A DNA stretch of 64,000 bases from Collybiopsis luxurians FD-317 M1 (lineage: Eukaryota; Basidiomycota; Agaricomycetes; Agaricales; Omphalotaceae): contig KN834762.1 in NCBI GenBank assembly GCA_000827265.1, positions 870,939 to 934,938 on the forward strand. The letters run 5' to 3'. The notes under the pieces are model-generated. The model searched no databases. It worked only from the letters and a program-made list of their open reading frames with translations, and was not told where the DNA came from. Positions 1-11,821 of the stretch are shown piece by piece. Each line of letters opens with the position of its first letter. The stretch's first letter is position 1. A program made the translations under genes and the position numbers.

Positions 1-1959
1 GAAAGAAACGATGCGATCCAGTCTTCAAAAAAAAAACGACCCTATCTTCCATGTGAGCTCGATGTACCCATACTCGGTTCTCAAAAGGCTTCTGCTTTTG
101 AAAGGGAGGCGAAAGGCTTTGAAGGAGGAGTGGAGTTTAAGGAGTATGTGGCACTTGCTAAACCCTTCATGTTTTCGTTATTCCTGTACAGTTTGCTCGT
201 CTCGCTTCTACACCAAGTCGCATCCACGGGCCTTCAAAGTCGTCCGTAGACCTGGAAATTCAACGACTTGAGTGGCAGGTATAGGAAAAATTATCACGTT
301 ACTAACTTCAACGTTCAATTGCCACAAATTCGGCCAAATTCTCACTCTACTCATGGCGATAATTAGCAAAATGGGATTGAGAATTACTTGTCGTGCGTGC
401 ATTCTCTTTAGCTCAGCTTGGGACAGTTTCATTGACCTGCATAAACCATTTGCTTACACTCCGCCTGTTAGTACCTTCAAAGATCTAGCTTTCCGACTGG
501 AACGATGGGGATCAGATAAAATCTACTCGACAACATTTCTAGACTGAATCGCCATACATCTTTGAAGTCTTCAGTTCCGGGGGGCAGCTACAATCTTCTT
601 CAAAGAGCACCCGGCGAATTGGTACCTCCCGTAGGTCCTAAAGACCTTTTACTCAGCTCCAAACTAACGACTTGGAGGGCGGAAGGGCTTCCACTGCAGG
701 TCGAGAAAGAATTTCTTGAGCTGAATCTTCTTTCTCGCCGAAATGATCTCGGGTCCTCAGCCGCTGCCTTCCTCCTATGATCCTTCATCTCACAAGGAAG
801 ACGAGCAAGCTACACCTATGCGAATATACAATATTATCTCGCCTTTTCATCCACCAAGTTGCCCCTCGAACAGTGGTCATCCGACACGCCTCCATCTCCG
901 ATTTGGTCCTACCTGGAAAAAACTCGAATATTCGCTTTCCAAAGTCGCTAAGCTGGACATGCCGGCTCGGACAGTATCGCCCCCTCCCAGTTCCAGGCAC
1001 TTTGTGCTGAGGAATAGTCGGACGAACGCTCTCGGTTTTCGGCCTGTTGGTTCTCGAGGAGAAGAATGGAAAGGAACATTACTTGCCAGCCAAGAGAGGC
1101 GTTTCGGTTTTTGTTTGCCGGTCTTTTGCCATGCTCCTCTGTTTTTCCTTACCTTTTCCGCCACGAGCAAATCGAAGCCTCCGATTTTCACTAGATCACG
1201 GAGGTTGTCCGAAGTCCGCGAAAGTGGATGAACAGACTGAATATTCGAAACCATGAATTTCTAAAAATTCGAGGCGGCTCAGATTATCAGTCTTAACAGC
1301 AACGAAGCCAATCAATTGTCTATCGGCACAAGTCCTATATTTTCAATTTATTCTTTTCAAATTGTTAATTATGGGTTGCGCCAGCTCCTCGGCACGGACG
1401 AGGCGTTGGCTCACACATGAGGCTTACTCCTTGAGATAGGACAATTGACACGACGATAACGGTCTCACCGGCAATTTAACGAAGATCTGCAGAATGATCT
1501 GGGGGGAAAAATTTTGAGCAAATGAATACAGCGAAAGCCTCCATCCTTGATCACGCTGTCGAAAGTAAGTCGGGAAATGGGGTAGCTTCGAGGTGAGGCG
1601 AATCTTGAGGGTTCTTGCCAAGCGTCAACGAACCGGATAGAAGGTTGTGTGTAGTCAGCTGTTCTTCACCTTGATCCAACCTTGGCCCAAAGCAAGTTCA
1701 AAGTGCACTTTGATGGTTAGAAACTGAAGTCCCTTATACTGCCCTTATAAGGCTGAACAGAGTTACTTCTTTAGACAACCATTTTAAGCATGTCAAAGTT
1801 AAGATCCTGTGAAACGTACTTATGAAGATATGGAAGTCAGGTTCGGGGAAAGAATTTTACTCTCACTTTCACCGACTAGAATGTACGATTCGGCGCCTAA
1901 TTGTTGAGTGGCGCTATTCCCGCGTGCTTACGGCCAACATACGGCTGCTCCTGACCTCC
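1..1959. other. No supported gene
   Basis: Only short overlapping open frames are present on both strands. None shows a recognisable domain, a run of joinable exons or similarity to other parts of the window. The last few hundred bases are presumably the promoter of the methionine aminopeptidase that follows. I saw no transposon ends or tandem repeats here. Confidence 0.5.
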
Positions 1960-3402
1960 ATGTTCTTTCGCGCTCTGCAACTGTCCACCAGGACAGCTAG
2001 CCACCTGAGGACCTCAAAGTGGATCAAGCCCTGCAGCTTCTCCAACTCTGCGCCTTTGAATGAAGAACCTTTCCCAGTACCAGATAATTTCGGATATTAC
2101 AGCGTGATTCTACCGGACGAACCTTTCGTTTTCGGTGTCTCTCATATCAAGCCCCGGAACGTTCCAGATCATATCAAACGTCCTCCTTATGCTTTGAACG
2201 GCTCTTCCAAAGATATTCAAGAGGGTGCCGAAGATAGAGCAGGAAAAATACCTCTTGGAGGCGACGCTGAGCAGAAGTTACGAAGTGCGGCCTCCCTGGC
2301 CAGGGAAGTACGTGAATATGCTGGAAGTCTAGTCAAGGTATGTCATCAATTCCATTCACTCTATCCGGTGGTTTAAAAAATGAACTAGAAAGGTTGGAAC
2401 AACTACGAACACCATTGATGCAGCCGTTCACGACTATATCATCTCTCACGGAGCCTATCCCTCACCATTATTGTATAATGGCTTTCCAAAATCGTGTTGT
2501 ACAAGGTACCTTCGTCAATAACCTTCTCGTTCTGCTGCTGAACCTACGTATCCAGCATTAACAATATCATTACACATGGAATCCCAGACAAGTACGAAAT
2601 CCCAACCCCGTGTACTTAACTATCATGTTTAATCGTGTTCTCTTCCCTAGTCGACCTCTGGAAGATGGCGATATTGTCAATATAGATGTCACCATATATC
2701 TCAATGGCTACCACGGGGACACATCCCAAACTTGGCTCGTCGGGGACGTCGTAAGTGACGTTCACCCTTCCTTCAGCTTTTGATTGATTTGTGTCCGGAC
2801 ATCAGGATCTTCCCGGTCGTCTCTTATGCTCCATAACGAACCAAGCTTTAGAAGCTGGAATCTCCGCCTGTGGCCCTGGACAGCCATTTAAGAATATCGG
2901 CCAAGCGATACACGCTGTGATCGAGCCGCAGTATCAGGGTTTTGATTTTTGTGTTTCGCCTGCTTTCAGTGGACATGGGATTGGGTCGGTGTTTCATCGA
3001 AAACCGTGGATTCTACACCATTGTGCGTGCTCAATTTTTGAGTCAGTGTACGGATTCGTTTACTCATGCTATTGCGTTGTGCAGTGAACGACGAGCCGGG
3101 AGTGATGATGCCCGGACATTGCTTTACCATTGAGGTATGCGTCTCCTTCGCACTTATGCATGTATGTTAGAATCCTGAAATGTCGTGTTCCAGCCTGCGA
3201 TCATTCAGGGAACTCATCCTACTAGTTGGACATTCCCCGATGGATGGACAGCTAGCACAGAGGTTAGCCGCTTCTTTATCCTTTTAATGATATTATTCTG
3301 TCACTCACGCTAGTACGTTCTACCTAGAACTGTGCTCGGAGTGCTCAAGCAGAACATATGGTGCTGATCACCGAAAATGGAGCAGAAGTATTGACTAGAT
3401 GA
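1960..3402 (+). CDS. Methionine aminopeptidase type I, probably mitochondrial
   Basis: Removes the initiator methionine from new proteins (M24A metallopeptidase). Exon 1 is 1960-2337 (126 codons) and holds [17 protein letters not shown], typical just before the catalytic domain. Later exons give [59 protein letters not shown] and [10 protein letters not shown], so the metal ligands (two Asp, one His, two Glu) are all present. About eight exons are needed. I chose the ATG at 1960 because it gives a basic, Ser/Thr-rich N-terminus ([15 protein letters not shown]...) like a mitochondrial presequence and there is no N-terminal zinc-finger region; an in-frame ATG at 1822 is the alternative. The first intron (2338-2392) ends in AAG. 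The gene is convergent with the small minus-strand gene downstream. Confidence 0.9.
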
Positions 3403-3737
3403 TGCGTATTTGAACAGAACCCACACATGTATGAACGAATTACTTGATATGTAATTTAGTAGATGAACATTGATCAGGGCCCGAGCTGGAGTCGCACCCA
3501 ATGGACGTCAGTGCTCGGACTTGGAAAATGAATAAATCTGAGTGACTTTTAGATATCTGGACTACCCTTATCGACGCCTTGCCGTTTCCTAAGCACTGAA
3601 ATTGGACAACTTATGTACGTCGCGCTTCGAATGGATCGAGATCACTGTTTCTTTGGTTCTAATTTACATTACACGATGTCGTTTGTACATTACAAATGTT
3701 CCGTGATTGCAGAGTCCATAAGTTGTGGGAGGTGTAT
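3403..3737. other. Convergent 3' intergenic spacer
   Basis: Lies between the stop codons of the aminopeptidase (+) and the small conserved protein (-). It presumably holds both 3' UTRs. I see no gene or repeat. Confidence 0.5.
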
Positions 3738-4109
3738 TTAGTTAGACCACTTGGATGGCACGTCTTTCCTGCAACAGTCATCGACGTCAGAACTAAGGGC
3801 AATATGACATCCAAATCAGCACTAACCCAGTGACCTTCTCGAATCCTTCTCTAGCAGTGTCGGTGATCTTCTCGTTTGTGCTTCTGCCCAAATTGACGCC
3901 CTCTTTCTTCTCGAGCGCGTCAAGGCCTGCGATGAGATTCGAGTCAATCATTAGTAAACTTGACAAAGCTTCTCGTCTCGTCAAATAAGCTCACCCTTAT
4001 CACCGTAATCTTCGGATTGCTGCTGACCGGAAGCGTTCTGCTGTTGCTCATAGGCATTGGCGTTCATTTCGTTGCCAGCGCCGGTGTTAAAGTCGTCAAC
4101 GGAAGACAT
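3738..4109 (-). CDS. Small conserved fungal protein, 81 aa
   Basis: Three exons (4109-3995, 3926-3827, 3768-3738) join in frame to 82 codons including the stop. The protein starts MSSVDDFNTGAGNEMNAN, has a Gln-rich stretch (YEQQQNASGQQQ), then DKGLDALEKKEGVNLG, STNEKITDTAREGFEKVTG, and ends KDVPSKWSN. I recognise this layout (LDKGLDALEKK, NEKI(S/T)D.AR..FEK.TGK and a PSK(F/W)SN end) as a widespread small soluble protein of filamentous fungi with no assigned function. It is hydrophilic, with no membrane segment or signal peptide. The very short last exon (31 nt) carries the conserved tail, which supports the splicing. A TATA-like box lies about 90 bases upstream. Confidence 0.8.
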
Positions 4110-4198
4110 GATGAGGATTTGGATAGATTTAGATTTAAGTAGTGAAGAAAGGTGTTGTTCGATTGGTGTTGTTGTCGATTGCAGGAGATGTTGAAGTG

Positions 4199-4205
4199 TT
4201 TTATA
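4199..4205 (-). promoter_or_regulatory. TATA-like box of the 81-aa gene
   Basis: TATAAAA on the minus strand, about 90 bases upstream of the ATG at 4109. Two ACGCGT (MluI-box-like) hexamers lie further upstream at 4341-4346 and 4375-4380. Assignment is from sequence and spacing only. Confidence 0.4.
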
Positions 4206-4467
4206 GTGTCTCTGCCCGGATACATTGGAGAAAAATGACGCTTTTGTTGCGTAGGCTCGATAGATTGCGCGTATTCATTGGATGGAGCATATTTTATGAC
4301 GTTCTCTATATTTTTTGATGATGGAAATGCACCACGCGCCACGCGTCGCGATGGAGCATGATGTCATGCTTTTGACGCGTAAAACGTGACCGTGAATGCG
4401 CAATCGCGTACTCAAATTTGCTCATTTATAAACCTCAGATGAGCAAATTCAAGATAATAATGAGTAG

Positions 4468-6393
4468 CTATACGTGAGGAATGAACGTTGTCCACTGCAC
4501 TTCTTCAAAGGCACCTTCAGGAAGATCCCTAAGAAGTACAAAGGCCATAACCAGTAACGTCAACCTGGCGAGGATGTACACAGGCAGAACCAACCGGTTG
4601 ACTTTAGCCAAGTGCACAAAATGGCTTGTCCAAGCCATAGATGCTACGACGATGATTGCCATGGGAGCAATGGTAATGCAAAGAGACATGGTTCGCCATA
4701 AGTTTCGTTCCAACTTTGAAGGAAATTCAAACGCCCAGGCTGCACAATGAATAGAGCCGAAGAGGGTTCCAATGAGCATCTCTAGGATCATTGGGCCAAA
4801 GTCGTATAAACGAGAGAAGGCGAATGAATCTCGAATCCCTGCGTGGAATATGGGTACGCTGTGGATGTACTTCTCGTTCTCCCATGATAGGAGATTTGCA
4901 GGTGAGATGAACCCTCTGGAGAGGTCTACGAATGTGGTCCACATTGATAGCGTGAATGGACGACATGTTGGTAGGGAAGGGGTTATCAAATTTGGAGCTC
5001 GAAGTTGAATGTCCCTCATGGTATTCTTGAGTGATTTGAAAGCCAATGACATGGTATTTGCGAATTTCTTTGGGAAACATATTGAAGGGGAAGGGGGTCG
5101 AATTGTATTCCATGTCTTGGCGGTGTTAGCAGGACTGCCTTCAAGTTCACTTTTGTTGCATGGGTTGACTTCTGTGACATTCTTGTCGGACAATACATCT
5201 CCCTGAATGTCACGAAGAAATTGCTCTAGACGAGCGTAGTCAGTTGAATAACGAACGATGCTCTTGGACCGGCGATTCGAGGAATGACTTGTTCTGCTCG
5301 CGGGAAAGGCCTGCGGGTCCCTATCAGACAGTTCCTGGTGAGAGTCTTCTACCGAGCATACACTAGAGTAATCAGAGTGAACTCCGTTCATAATGTCTGA
5401 ACCTAGCCGAGAGTTTTGTGTTAGTGACGGCGTAGATGCAGGGCCGGTATTAGAATCTCGAACATCCTGTACCAAACTTCTCTCCTTGCTTCCTTCCAAC
5501 TCTGACAATCTGGATGCTTTGACCCCACCTTCTGCTTCAAGAACCGAGTCAGAGGTTGCGTGAAATGGAGATGGGCTTGCAAAGTGGAGAGTAGAGGGTG
5601 AATCATCCAAGAGAATTGCTTCAAAAGAATCAGGTCGGAGGGCCACAGTGACGGGATATCGCACATCCAATGGCTTCTTCCACCATAACGCATATGTGAA
5701 GAAATTGAGTAGGGCAAAGGCAACAGTGGTAAGCTCCAGTTCGGTTATGGGTAGATGTAACACCACTCGCGAGACGACTTGAGTTATGAACCATGTAGTC
5801 TGAATCAAGACCAATGTTTTCGCCAATGCGTCTCCCTTGCTCCTGTCCATTATCTCGGACTCGAGGATATGAGGCAGCGAAACGTCGCCCGTTCTCAGGA
5901 GACGCTCAAGATGTCGTCTGTGCAGGACTTGTATATGCTTCCCGGTTGGATCGGCCAGCATGAAACCGCCCATGACGAGGAACATTCCATGTGTCATCGT
6001 CCAGTGTCGGCCTGGAATTCATTTTGAGTCAGTAAAAAGATCCAATTGCCGGCTTCTCTGATACTCACAAGCATCAAATTCGTGAAGTTTCCTCAAAGCG
6101 TACCAAGCAGATCGTAATTGGTTTGCTGCCCAGATGATGATAAACTCTGGCGCGATGAGTGCCACTGCGAGTATTTTCACGCGGCGCCAGAAGAGCTCGC
6201 GATCTGACGCATGTATAGCAGGTACATTGGGATGGACCGCGACCCAGGTGCATATGAAGATCGTACTGATGCAACTCCAAACGATTCCAGAGGTTGATCG
6301 AGTCGGGAGAGTCAGAGATGAAGACTCTGCGCATTGAAAAGTCGGGAGACCGACAGCATCGCGGACAAGGGAGAGTAGTAGCAAGATGAGCAT
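4468..6393 (-). CDS. Multi-span membrane protein family, copy 1 (622 aa)
   Basis: Function unknown. Exon 1 (6393-6069) and exon 2 (6011-4468) join in frame through a GTGAGT..CAG intron to 622 residues. A hydrophobic start (MLILLLLSLVRDAVGLP) looks like a signal peptide. Next come a conserved core (STSGIVWSCISTIF, TWVAVHPNVP), a second hydrophobic segment (VKILAVALIAPEFIIIW), THGMFLVMGGFML at about residue 115, and two spans around LVLIQTTWFITQVVSRVVLHLP and TVAFALLNFFTYALWW. A hydrophilic Ser-rich middle (roughly residues 245-470) follows, then a C-terminal membrane block (EMLIGTLFGSIHCAAWAF, LARLTLLVMAFVLLRDLPEGAF) ending WTTFIPHV. Copies at 30783 and 54394 share both ends but not the middle. 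It belongs to an expanded mushroom family of unknown role that I recognise from its WVAVHPN and THGMFLVMGGF motifs. Confidence 0.85.
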
Positions 6394-7069
6394 TGCGCGA
6401 AGGGCCGAATTGGATTATTTCTGGCTGCACTGGCAGTGCAAGATCAAGACAGGTCTCCTGGATTTGCTGATTCTGATATACTCTTCCGTAGGTTCTTGGA
6501 GTGAATAGACTCAACGGGATGTATATCCCGAAGCAGCCAGGCAAGGGGGAGCACGAGGAGGCTGCCAGGTATCAGCTTGACATCGTGAGGCTGTGTTCTG
6601 TGTGACTTGGATTCGCTGGGCGTCGCTGCTCACTGGAGGATTTCAGAGGCACATGTCACCTATGCGAGACTGAACATTAGTATAAATAATTTGGAGATGC
6701 GCTAGCACTTTCAAGCCTTGACACTGGCAGACGAAACCCAGATACTTACGCAAAATTTATTCGACGCGCTTGAATCAATGAACTCAATGCTGCACGTCAA
6801 GCTTGGCTAGTCAACCTCGAGATTGAGAAAAAACAGATGTTAGCCAATTTGCTGACCCGGATGATATTATCCAATGAATACTGCGTCCTGGGTGGTAAAC
6901 GACGAACTTGTTCGCGGATGTTGCGCGGATGTATGCGCACCACGGTTGTTATGAAACTCAAAGTCCGACGTGGGAGTTCACGCGTTCACGGTGACGTCAA
7001 CGGAGGCCGGATCGCATTCTTAAAAGTTTCAAGCCGGTTATCTTTATACCTTACCGAACAATTATTACC
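6394..7069. promoter_or_regulatory. Divergent intergenic region between membrane protein copy 1 and AKR copy 1
   Basis: Both neighbours start here and run outward, so this must hold both promoters. The 40 bases before the ATG at 7070 match those before AKR copy 2 (a shared 'accgaacaatt...accATG' context). No other gene is supported. Confidence 0.45.
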
Positions 7070-8573
7070 ATGCCACTACCTCCCAGGAAGATTGGAAATG
7101 CTCAAGTTCATCCCATTGGATTTGGGGCTATGGGTATCAGTGCATTCTATGGCAAGCCCGAGCCAGACGAAGAGCGATTGAAGGTTTGTTCTACGCAGCC
7201 AGGAGGATTTCGTGCAAAAATTCAGATGTTTTCTGTAGGTATTAGATGCTGTATACGAGTCAGGCTATACACATTGGGACTCGGCGAATGTGTAAGTTTT
7301 CTTCTCTTGTATCGCGAAATTACGGCTCTATAACTCTGCTCAACAGTTACGGTAAACGTTTTCGATCGATAAAGACTGTTTACTAATGAGTCTTCTCGCT
7401 CAGGCGATTCTGAGATACTTATCGGAAAGTGGTACGTCTGTTTGATCTCGCCTCGAAGTAGAAGTTCTTATAGCCATGGATTCAGGTTCAAAAAGACCGG
7501 CAAACGCGGGGAAATCTTCCTCACGTCGAAGTTTGGATTTACCCCACAAGGCCCTCGAGGTGATCCAGAGTATGTCAAGGAGCAATGCGCCAAGTCACTC
7601 GAGCGTTTCGGAGTCTCCTACATTGACTTGTATTACCAGCATAGGTACGCCTTCGCACTCGTTGGTATCGGTATCTTGGGATTCTCATGGATATCATAGG
7701 CCAGACTCCAAAGTTCCAATTGAAATTACTGTAGGTGCTATGGCTGAACTCGTCAAGTACGCATTCCATTATATAGCTGAGCAGCGATTTGATTGCTCAA
7801 CCCGACTTTACTGTATCAGAGAAGGCAAAGTTAAATATCTGGGTCTGTCCGAATGTAGCGCCGATGATCTCCGTCGTGCCCACGCCGTACATCCAATTGC
7901 TGCACTTCAAATCGAATATTCTCCGTTGGTGCTCGATATTGAATCTGATACCACCAATCTCCTCAAGACTGCCCGAGAGCTCGGAGTGACCATCGTTGCA
8001 TATAGTCCACTTGCGAGAGGCTTGATCACCGGCCAATACGTAGGTTTTGCTGCTCTTATCACAATAATGGTTCTGATGCTGATGGTTTACTTCAGAAATC
8101 TCCGGATGATTTTGAGAAAGATGACTTCCGTAGGACGATTCCGAAGTATGCTGTTTCATGTTTCTCCATCGTCTGCTGTAAAAAATCTGATTGTTTCATT
8201 CAGATACCAGACTGAGAATTTCCCAAAGATCCTCAACGTGGTCGAGAAACTCAAAGCGGTCGGCGAAAAGCATAATGCCACCGCGGGTCAAGTAACTTTG
8301 GCCTGGATCCTTGCCCAGGGGGATGATTTCGTCGTCATTCCTGGAACGAAAAAGATCAAAGTGCGTTCAATTTCCCTACCAGATGCATTTGAATTGACAA
8401 TCGAATGATTTAAGTACGTGAACGAGAACATGGGTGCTGCCGATGTGAATCTCAGTTCGGACGAAATCGCTGCAGTCAGGAAGATTGCGGAGGAGAGTGA
8501 TATACCTGGCACGCGTTATTCAGCTGCAGGAATGCAAATTGTGTTGGCAAATACTCCGCCGCTTCCCAAGTGA
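7070..8573 (+). CDS. Aldo/keto reductase, copy 1 (333 aa)
   Basis: NADPH-dependent reductase of the aldo/keto reductase superfamily, AKR13/YakC-like; the substrate cannot be told. Ten exons join in frame: 7070-7183, 7239-7291, 7347-7351, 7404-7431, 7486-7644, 7700-7756, 7820-8039, 8096-8145, 8204-8360 and 8415-8573 (334 codons with stop). The protein starts [20 protein letters not shown]. The catalytic tetrad is present: Asp52 and Tyr57 (HWDSANVYG), Lys82 (LTSKFG) and His119 (YYQHR). Later motifs are [20 protein letters not shown] and VIPGTKK. The third exon is only 5 nt (TTACG), needed to complete Val-Tyr-Gly. The last intron ends in AAG. The exon lengths equal those of copy 2 exactly. Confidence 0.9.
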
Positions 8574-9667
8574 TCAAGAAATGGAACTGTTGAAGAAACT
8601 GAGTACCCAAATGTAACTGTTACCAGCCATGAACATGACTTTGTTGGATGTTTGACATGAGTGGCAAGAAGCACAGGTAGCACCTTGAGTGAGTGCTCAA
8701 CAAATTGTTTTGAGAGGCGATGTTTTTACTCTCAGCTTGACCATTCGGACGTAACTGGGCCAGCCTGGCTATGCCCCTAGCCACCTTGTAGTTCATGAAT
8801 AAGGCCTGGAAAATTTAAACTCCAATGTACTGTCGCGATGGGACATACCTGCTTGAGGAAAGAAAGTTTAATTTTTCACTGATTCCTCTTAAGATATTTA
8901 CTGTTTGGTAGACTCAGCGCCGACCATGAGACATGCTACCCTTCCCAAGCTTGCGGATTTCTTCAAGGACATAGTCGTAGATATCGTGTTCGAGACCGGG
9001 GAAAGGCCAAATTAATCCTTGAACTTGAGCGAGAGTCGATGGCCTAACAGACACTCGACAGAGTCGTCGCGCATCAATTAAATACGAACTTTTACGGCAA
9101 GTCAGGGTCGCTGGACCTTATCATTCCAGCTTTGACTGCCGCTATTGGATCTTCCTTTGTTGCCTGCCGGTCCCTTCGTTGGATTGACCAGCCTATGTGA
9201 TCATCTCATTGATTTACGGGACCATTCTAACCTTTTAGGAAAATATAATTAGCATTTGGTTCATTCGACGTACTGGAGTTTATGGTACATCGCTTGGCCA
9301 GTCCTGAGTTTCGAGTCTGAAAAAACCAAATATTGAAGAACTCGCCAACCTGGATTTGTTCGCGGATGTATGCGCATTGTTCTAAATTTGGCGAGTTATC
9401 ATTGTTGATCAATGATCCTTCATGTCGGTCGGCGCACTACCGAGGGGTAATGTGACACGTTGGGATGCATATACGAGAAAAAACACCTATGAAGGGGAAA
9501 GAAAAAAAGCATGGGAATTGCGAACGGACTATCCTCGTGAGATACAATAAAAAATTCAAGACCCGTCTTCGTCAGACTGTTGGCTGCTCACAGTAACGCC
9601 AATCGAAGTCAAGTCGCTTTCCTGAGGCCCCAAGCCGGTCGCCTTTCTTTACCGAACAATTTTCACC
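8574..9667. other. Intergenic region between AKR copies 1 and 2
   Basis: No coding segment is supported. The bases just before 9668 resemble those before the ATG of copy 1, so the promoter-proximal part was copied with the gene. The rest shows no clear repeat. Confidence 0.45.
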
Positions 9668-11171
9668 ATGCCACTACCTCCTAGAAGGATTGGCAATGCT
9701 CAAGTCCATCCAATTGGATTCGGGGTTATGGGTATAAGCGCATTTTATGGCAAGCCCGAGCCTGACGAAGAACGATTGAAGGTTTGTTTTACGCAGCCTG
9801 AAGAATTTGATGCCAGACTTTAAGTACATGTTTTCCATAGGTATTAGATGTTGTATACGACTCAGGCTGTACACATTGGGACTCAGCGAATATGTGAATT
9901 TTCCATTTCTCTGTTCTGAAATAATGGCTCTTTACTAACTCTTCTCGGCAGTTACGGTAACAAATTTCGATTGGGGTAAAGATCTATTTATGAGCTTTTC
10001 GCTTAGGCGATTCTGAAGTACTTATCGGGAAGTGGTAAGTCTGTTTGATCTTCCCTTGAGGCTTGTTCTAAACATCGGTTCAGGTTCAAAAAAACAGGCA
10101 AACGCGATGAAATATTCCTCACATCCAAGTTCGGGAACACCCCTCAAGGCCCTCGAGGTGATCCAGAACACGTCAAAGAGCAATGCGCAAAGTCACTCGA
10201 GCGTTTCGGAGTCTCATCTATTGACTTATATTACCAGCATAGGTACGATTGTAGACTTGTTGAATTTGAAGCTTACGAATTCCAATGGATATTGTAGGCC
10301 AGACCCCAAAGTTCCAATCGAGATTACTGTAGGTGCTATGGCGGAACTTGTCAAGTACGCGTTCTATTAGATCCAGTTGAGCAGTGAATGATTGCTAAAC
10401 CCGAGGTTACTGTATCAGAGAAGGCAAAGTCAAATATTTGGGTCTATCTGAATGTACCGCCGACGATCTCCGTCGTGCCCACGCCGTACATCCAATTGCT
10501 GCACTTCAAGTTGAATATTCGCCTTTGGCGCTCCATATTGAGTCCGACACCACTAATATCCTCAGAACTGCCCGGGAGCTCGGAGTGACCATTGTTGCAT
10601 ACAGTCCACTTGCGAGAGGCCTGATCACTGGTCAATACGTAGGCTTTGTTGCCCTCATCACACTAACGGTTATGAAGCTGATGATCTGCTTCAGAAATCT
10701 CCGGATGATTTTGAGAAAGATGACTTCCGTAGGACGATTCCGAAGTATGCTGTCTCTTCCTCATCTGCTGTGGCTTAGCTGATTATTTCATCCAGATACC
10801 AGGCCGAGAACTTCCCAAAGATTCTCGATGTGGCCAAGAAACTTGAAGCGGTTGGTCAAAAGCATAATGCCACCGCAGGTCAAGTAACTTTGGCCTGGAT
10901 CCTTGCTCAAGGCGATGATTTCGTCGTCATTCCGGGAACAAAAAAAATTAAAGTGCGTTTCTCCTTACCGGATTCAATCAGAATTAAAAAATCTCACTGA
11001 TTGTGAATAAAGTACGTGAAAGAGAATATGGGTGCTGCCGATGTGAATCTCAGCTCGGACGAAATTGCTGCAGTTAGGAAGATTGCGGAGGAGAGTGATA
11101 TACCCGGCACGCGGTATGCAGCTGTTGGTATGCAGCGTGTGATGGTAAAGACTCCGCTGCTTCCCAAGTAA
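9668..11171 (+). CDS. Aldo/keto reductase, copy 2 (333 aa)
   Basis: Close paralogue of the gene at 7070, same family and likely reaction. Exons: 9668-9781, 9841-9893, 9952-9956, 10007-10034, 10084-10242, 10298-10354, 10419-10638, 10695-10744, 10796-10952 and 11013-11171. Each has the same length as its partner in copy 1, and the total is again 334 codons including the stop. The 5-nt exon (TTACG, 9952-9956) is conserved although the flanking introns differ in length. The tetrad is intact (HWDSANIYG, TSKFG, YYQHR). One visible change near the N-terminus is GFGVMGIS instead of GFGAMGIS. The last intron again ends in AAG. The 3' half lies inside the tandemly duplicated segment, and its partial copy sits at 13591. 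Confidence 0.9.
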
Positions 11172-11688
11172 TGAAGAGGAAAAAAACTGTCGAAGAGAGA
11201 GTACCAGTATCTAAATGTGATTGATACAAGCTACAAATGTGAAAGATTTGCTTGGACATCAGTAACAAGTGGGCAGTAAACACCCGTTGAGTACGCGCCT
11301 GAGTTCGAGCGGTCTCATTTCTCCTTGCTTTCTCCCATTCTCCTTCAAGTTAGCATCGGATGAGAGGTGAAACTTAACTCCCAACTCGAACATTCAGTCT
11401 TTTTAGAGGGCCGCTTTACCGCCAAAAAGAACCATTAGAACTTATAAGTGACAGCTCCCGCGTCAAATGACCTCTAGCTTCCCATTCATACAGTTATCAT
11501 AGTTAGATTGTTGTCGTGCTAGTATCAATTAACTAGGAACATGTACCTTGACCTAACCTTGACCTCCCCGTTATATTTCTCGGTTTGTCATTTGTAATAG
11601 AGTACAATCCGGCGCATGTCCAAGCTGAATTACTGATTACTTACTCACTGCGGACAGTATTACTCAGATATTAGCAGTATAATACTGT

Positions 11689-11696
11689 TATAAAAG
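11689..11696 (+). promoter_or_regulatory. TATA box of esterase A
   Basis: TATAAAAG about 130 bases before the ATG at 11822, conserved at the same place before esterase B (14463-14470). The rest of the 11172-11821 spacer holds no supported gene. Confidence 0.5.
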
Positions 11697-11821
11697 GCCT
11701 ACTTCGAGGCCAGAACCACAGAATAGAATAATCATTTATATCCAATATCCAAGTCTCACCACTCTTATCAAACCTCTGCGCCACATTTCTAAAATACTCC
11801 CGAGCGTCGCCCGTCTTCAGA

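Noticed and set aside
743..1254. Overlapping frames of up to 162 residues on both strands near the start
   Set aside because: No domain, no compositional coding sense and no joinable exons; overlapping frames on opposite strands of similar length argue for chance.
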